From the NCBI GenBank assembly GCA_045534095.1, contig JAZSJA010000086.1, forward strand, positions 1 through 23,356: a stretch of 23,356 nucleotides of DNA. The letters are read 5' to 3'. The stretch's first letter is position 1; each line of letters starts with the position of its first letter. Positions 22,281 through 23,356 of this stretch are shown piece by piece. Under the pieces are notes generated by a model. That model searched no databases and was not told the DNA's origin. It saw nothing but the letters and a program-made list of their open reading frames with translations. The position numbers and the translations under genes were made by a program. The stretch comes from UMGS1279 sp045534095 (lineage in GTDB: Bacteria; Bacillota; Clostridia; Oscillospirales; Acutalibacteraceae).

Positions 22281-23354
22281 ATGAGTTTAACAATTTATAA
22301 AAACGCTTTATTAGATGAAAAAATTATAGATATAAGCGTTGTTGACGGGAAAATTGTTTCTTTAGAAAAGCAAAATAGTGATGGTATTGATTTAAATGGT
22401 AAAAAAGTTTTTCCGGGACTAATTGATATACATACACACGGTTGCGTAGGTCTTGATGCAACACGCGATGCAGATAAGTTAGAAGAGATCGCCATATATC
22501 AAGCAAACTCAGGTATAACGTCTTTTTATCCTACAACCGTTACCACAGACGAAGAAACTATGCTTAAAGCGGTTTCAACGCCTACCGAAAAATTAAAAGG
22601 TGCCAATATTTTAGGATTTCATATGGAAGGCCCGTATATTTCACCCGAACGTCCCGGGGCACTCAATCCAAAATATATTTTAAAACCCGATATTGATGGC
22701 TTTAAAAAATATCCAAATGTAAAAATTGTTACTGTTGCACCCGAGGTTGAAGGTGCTATTGATTTTATTAAAAATTGTGATGCTATGGTTTGCCTTGGGC
22801 ACAGCGTAGGTAATTACGATTCCGCTTGTGCCGCTGCTGATGCAGGTGCAAAATGCTTGACCCATACATTTAACGTAATGCCGCCTTTATTACATAGAGA
22901 ACCTGGTTTAATTGGTGCCGCAATCGATAAAGGTATGTATGCTCAAGCGATATGTGATGGTGTTCATATTCATCCCGCCGCCATCAGAGCGCTTTATAAA
23001 ATGTTCGGTAAAGATAAAATGGTTCTTATTAGCGACTGTGTTGAGGCTACAGGGCTTAAAGAAGACGGCGAATATTCATTTGGCGGTGTTCCCGTAGTAT
23101 TAAAAGACGGAATTGTCAGAACACTGGAAGGTAATTTAGCGGGAAGCACAACAAATCTTTTTGACTGCGTTAAATGTGCTATTTCCTTTGGGATACCCGA
23201 AAAAGAAGCATTTGAAATGGCTTCAGAAACCCCCGCGAAACTTATGGGCCTTAATAAAGGTAAAATTGAAGTTGGATACGATGCTGATTTTATAACGGTT
23301 GATGATGACTATAATTTATGTAATGTTGTTATTGATGGTGAGCTTTTTAAATAA
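22281..23354 (+). CDS. nagA: N-acetylglucosamine-6-phosphate deacetylase NagA
   Basis: Removes the acetyl group from GlcNAc-6-phosphate, the first committed step in amino sugar and peptidoglycan-sugar use, in the cytoplasm. The 357-residue amidohydrolase shows the metal-binding HTHG at about residue 55, the HMEGPY motif, LGHS and THTFNVMPPLLHREPG (usual form THLFNAM). The active-site aspartate is in ISDCVEATG, and TTNLFDCVKCA and KGKIEVGYDADFITVD end the family's C-terminal part. The ATG at 22281 is chosen over the one at 22266 because GGAGTG (22268-22273) lies before it. The stop is at 23352-23354, so the gene is complete. No nagB follows within the window. A deacetylase of another amino sugar phosphate is possible but less likely. 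Confidence 0.95.
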   Translation: MSLTIYKNALLDEKIIDISVVDGKIVSLEKQNSDGIDLNGKKVFPGLIDIHTHGCVGLDATRDADKLEEIAIYQANSGITSFYPTTVTTDEETMLKAVSTPTEKLKGANILGFHMEGPYISPERPGALNPKYILKPDIDGFKKYPNVKIVTVAPEVEGAIDFIKNCDAMVCLGHSVGNYDSACAAADAGAKCLTHTFNVMPPLLHREPGLIGAAIDKGMYAQAICDGVHIHPAAIRALYKMFGKDKMVLISDCVEATGLKEDGEYSFGGVPVVLKDGIVRTLEGNLAGSTTNLFDCVKCAISFGIPEKEAFEMASETPAKLMGLNKGKIEVGYDADFITVDDDYNLCNVVIDGELFK

Positions 23355-23356
23355 GT

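Noticed and set aside
1..23356. tRNA, rRNA, riboswitch, CRISPR array, transposase or integrase
   Set aside because: None could be recognised on either strand. Short repeats are limited to the pdaB end duplication and the Asn-rich coding tract.

Overview
The window looks like chromosomal DNA of an AT-rich, spore-forming Firmicute, most likely a gut-type member of the Clostridia. The grounds are the strongly AT-biased intergenic DNA with sigma-A-like TTGNNN-17-TANNNT promoters, purine-rich ribosome binding sites with frequent GTG/TTG starts, lipoprotein signal peptides, two sporulation-type genes (a PdaB-like deacetylase and YunB), and the Firmicute gene order yloU-fakA(yloV)-recG. No rRNA, tRNA, CRISPR array, transposase or integrase was seen.

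Layout. 1-676: the 3' end of a glycoside-hydrolase-like gene, a strong terminator, and a stump of an AraC-type regulator. 677-1414 (-): an alpha/beta hydrolase. 1555-4349: a PdaB-like polysaccharide deacetylase gene whose last 235 bp are present a second time about 2 kb downstream as an orphan fragment. Between the two copies lies a self-contained minus-strand gene for a three-helix membrane protein with a TPR-like region, carrying its own promoter and terminator. 4533-9390 (+): a CE7-type acetyl esterase fused to a DUF1653 domain, a cytidylate-kinase-like protein, yunB and ligA. 9440-11843 (-): a polar amino acid ABC importer (binding protein, permease, ATPase) whose binding protein appears circularly permuted. 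11954-17827 (-): a family 5 binding lipoprotein, yloU, fakA and recG in one run. 17941-18720 (-): ymdB. 18860-19438 (+): an Asn-rich lipoprotein. 19527-22148 (-): maf and a GH3 beta-glucosidase-like enzyme. 22281-23354 (+): nagA.

Most genes are housekeeping (LigA, RecG, Maf, FakA, YmdB) or nutrient acquisition (GH3, CE7 esterase, NagA, two binding proteins). This fits a saccharolytic and amino-acid-scavenging anaerobe. Several genes have self-sufficient promoters and hairpins, so the window is a mosaic of short transcription units and not one long operon.

The best leads are the pdaB 3'-end duplication flanking an unknown membrane-protein gene, the circularly permuted family 3 binding protein, the CE7-DUF1653 fusion, and the yunB ribosome binding site buried in a long hairpin. 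All assignments come from reading the sequence and remembered family motifs; no database search was run.
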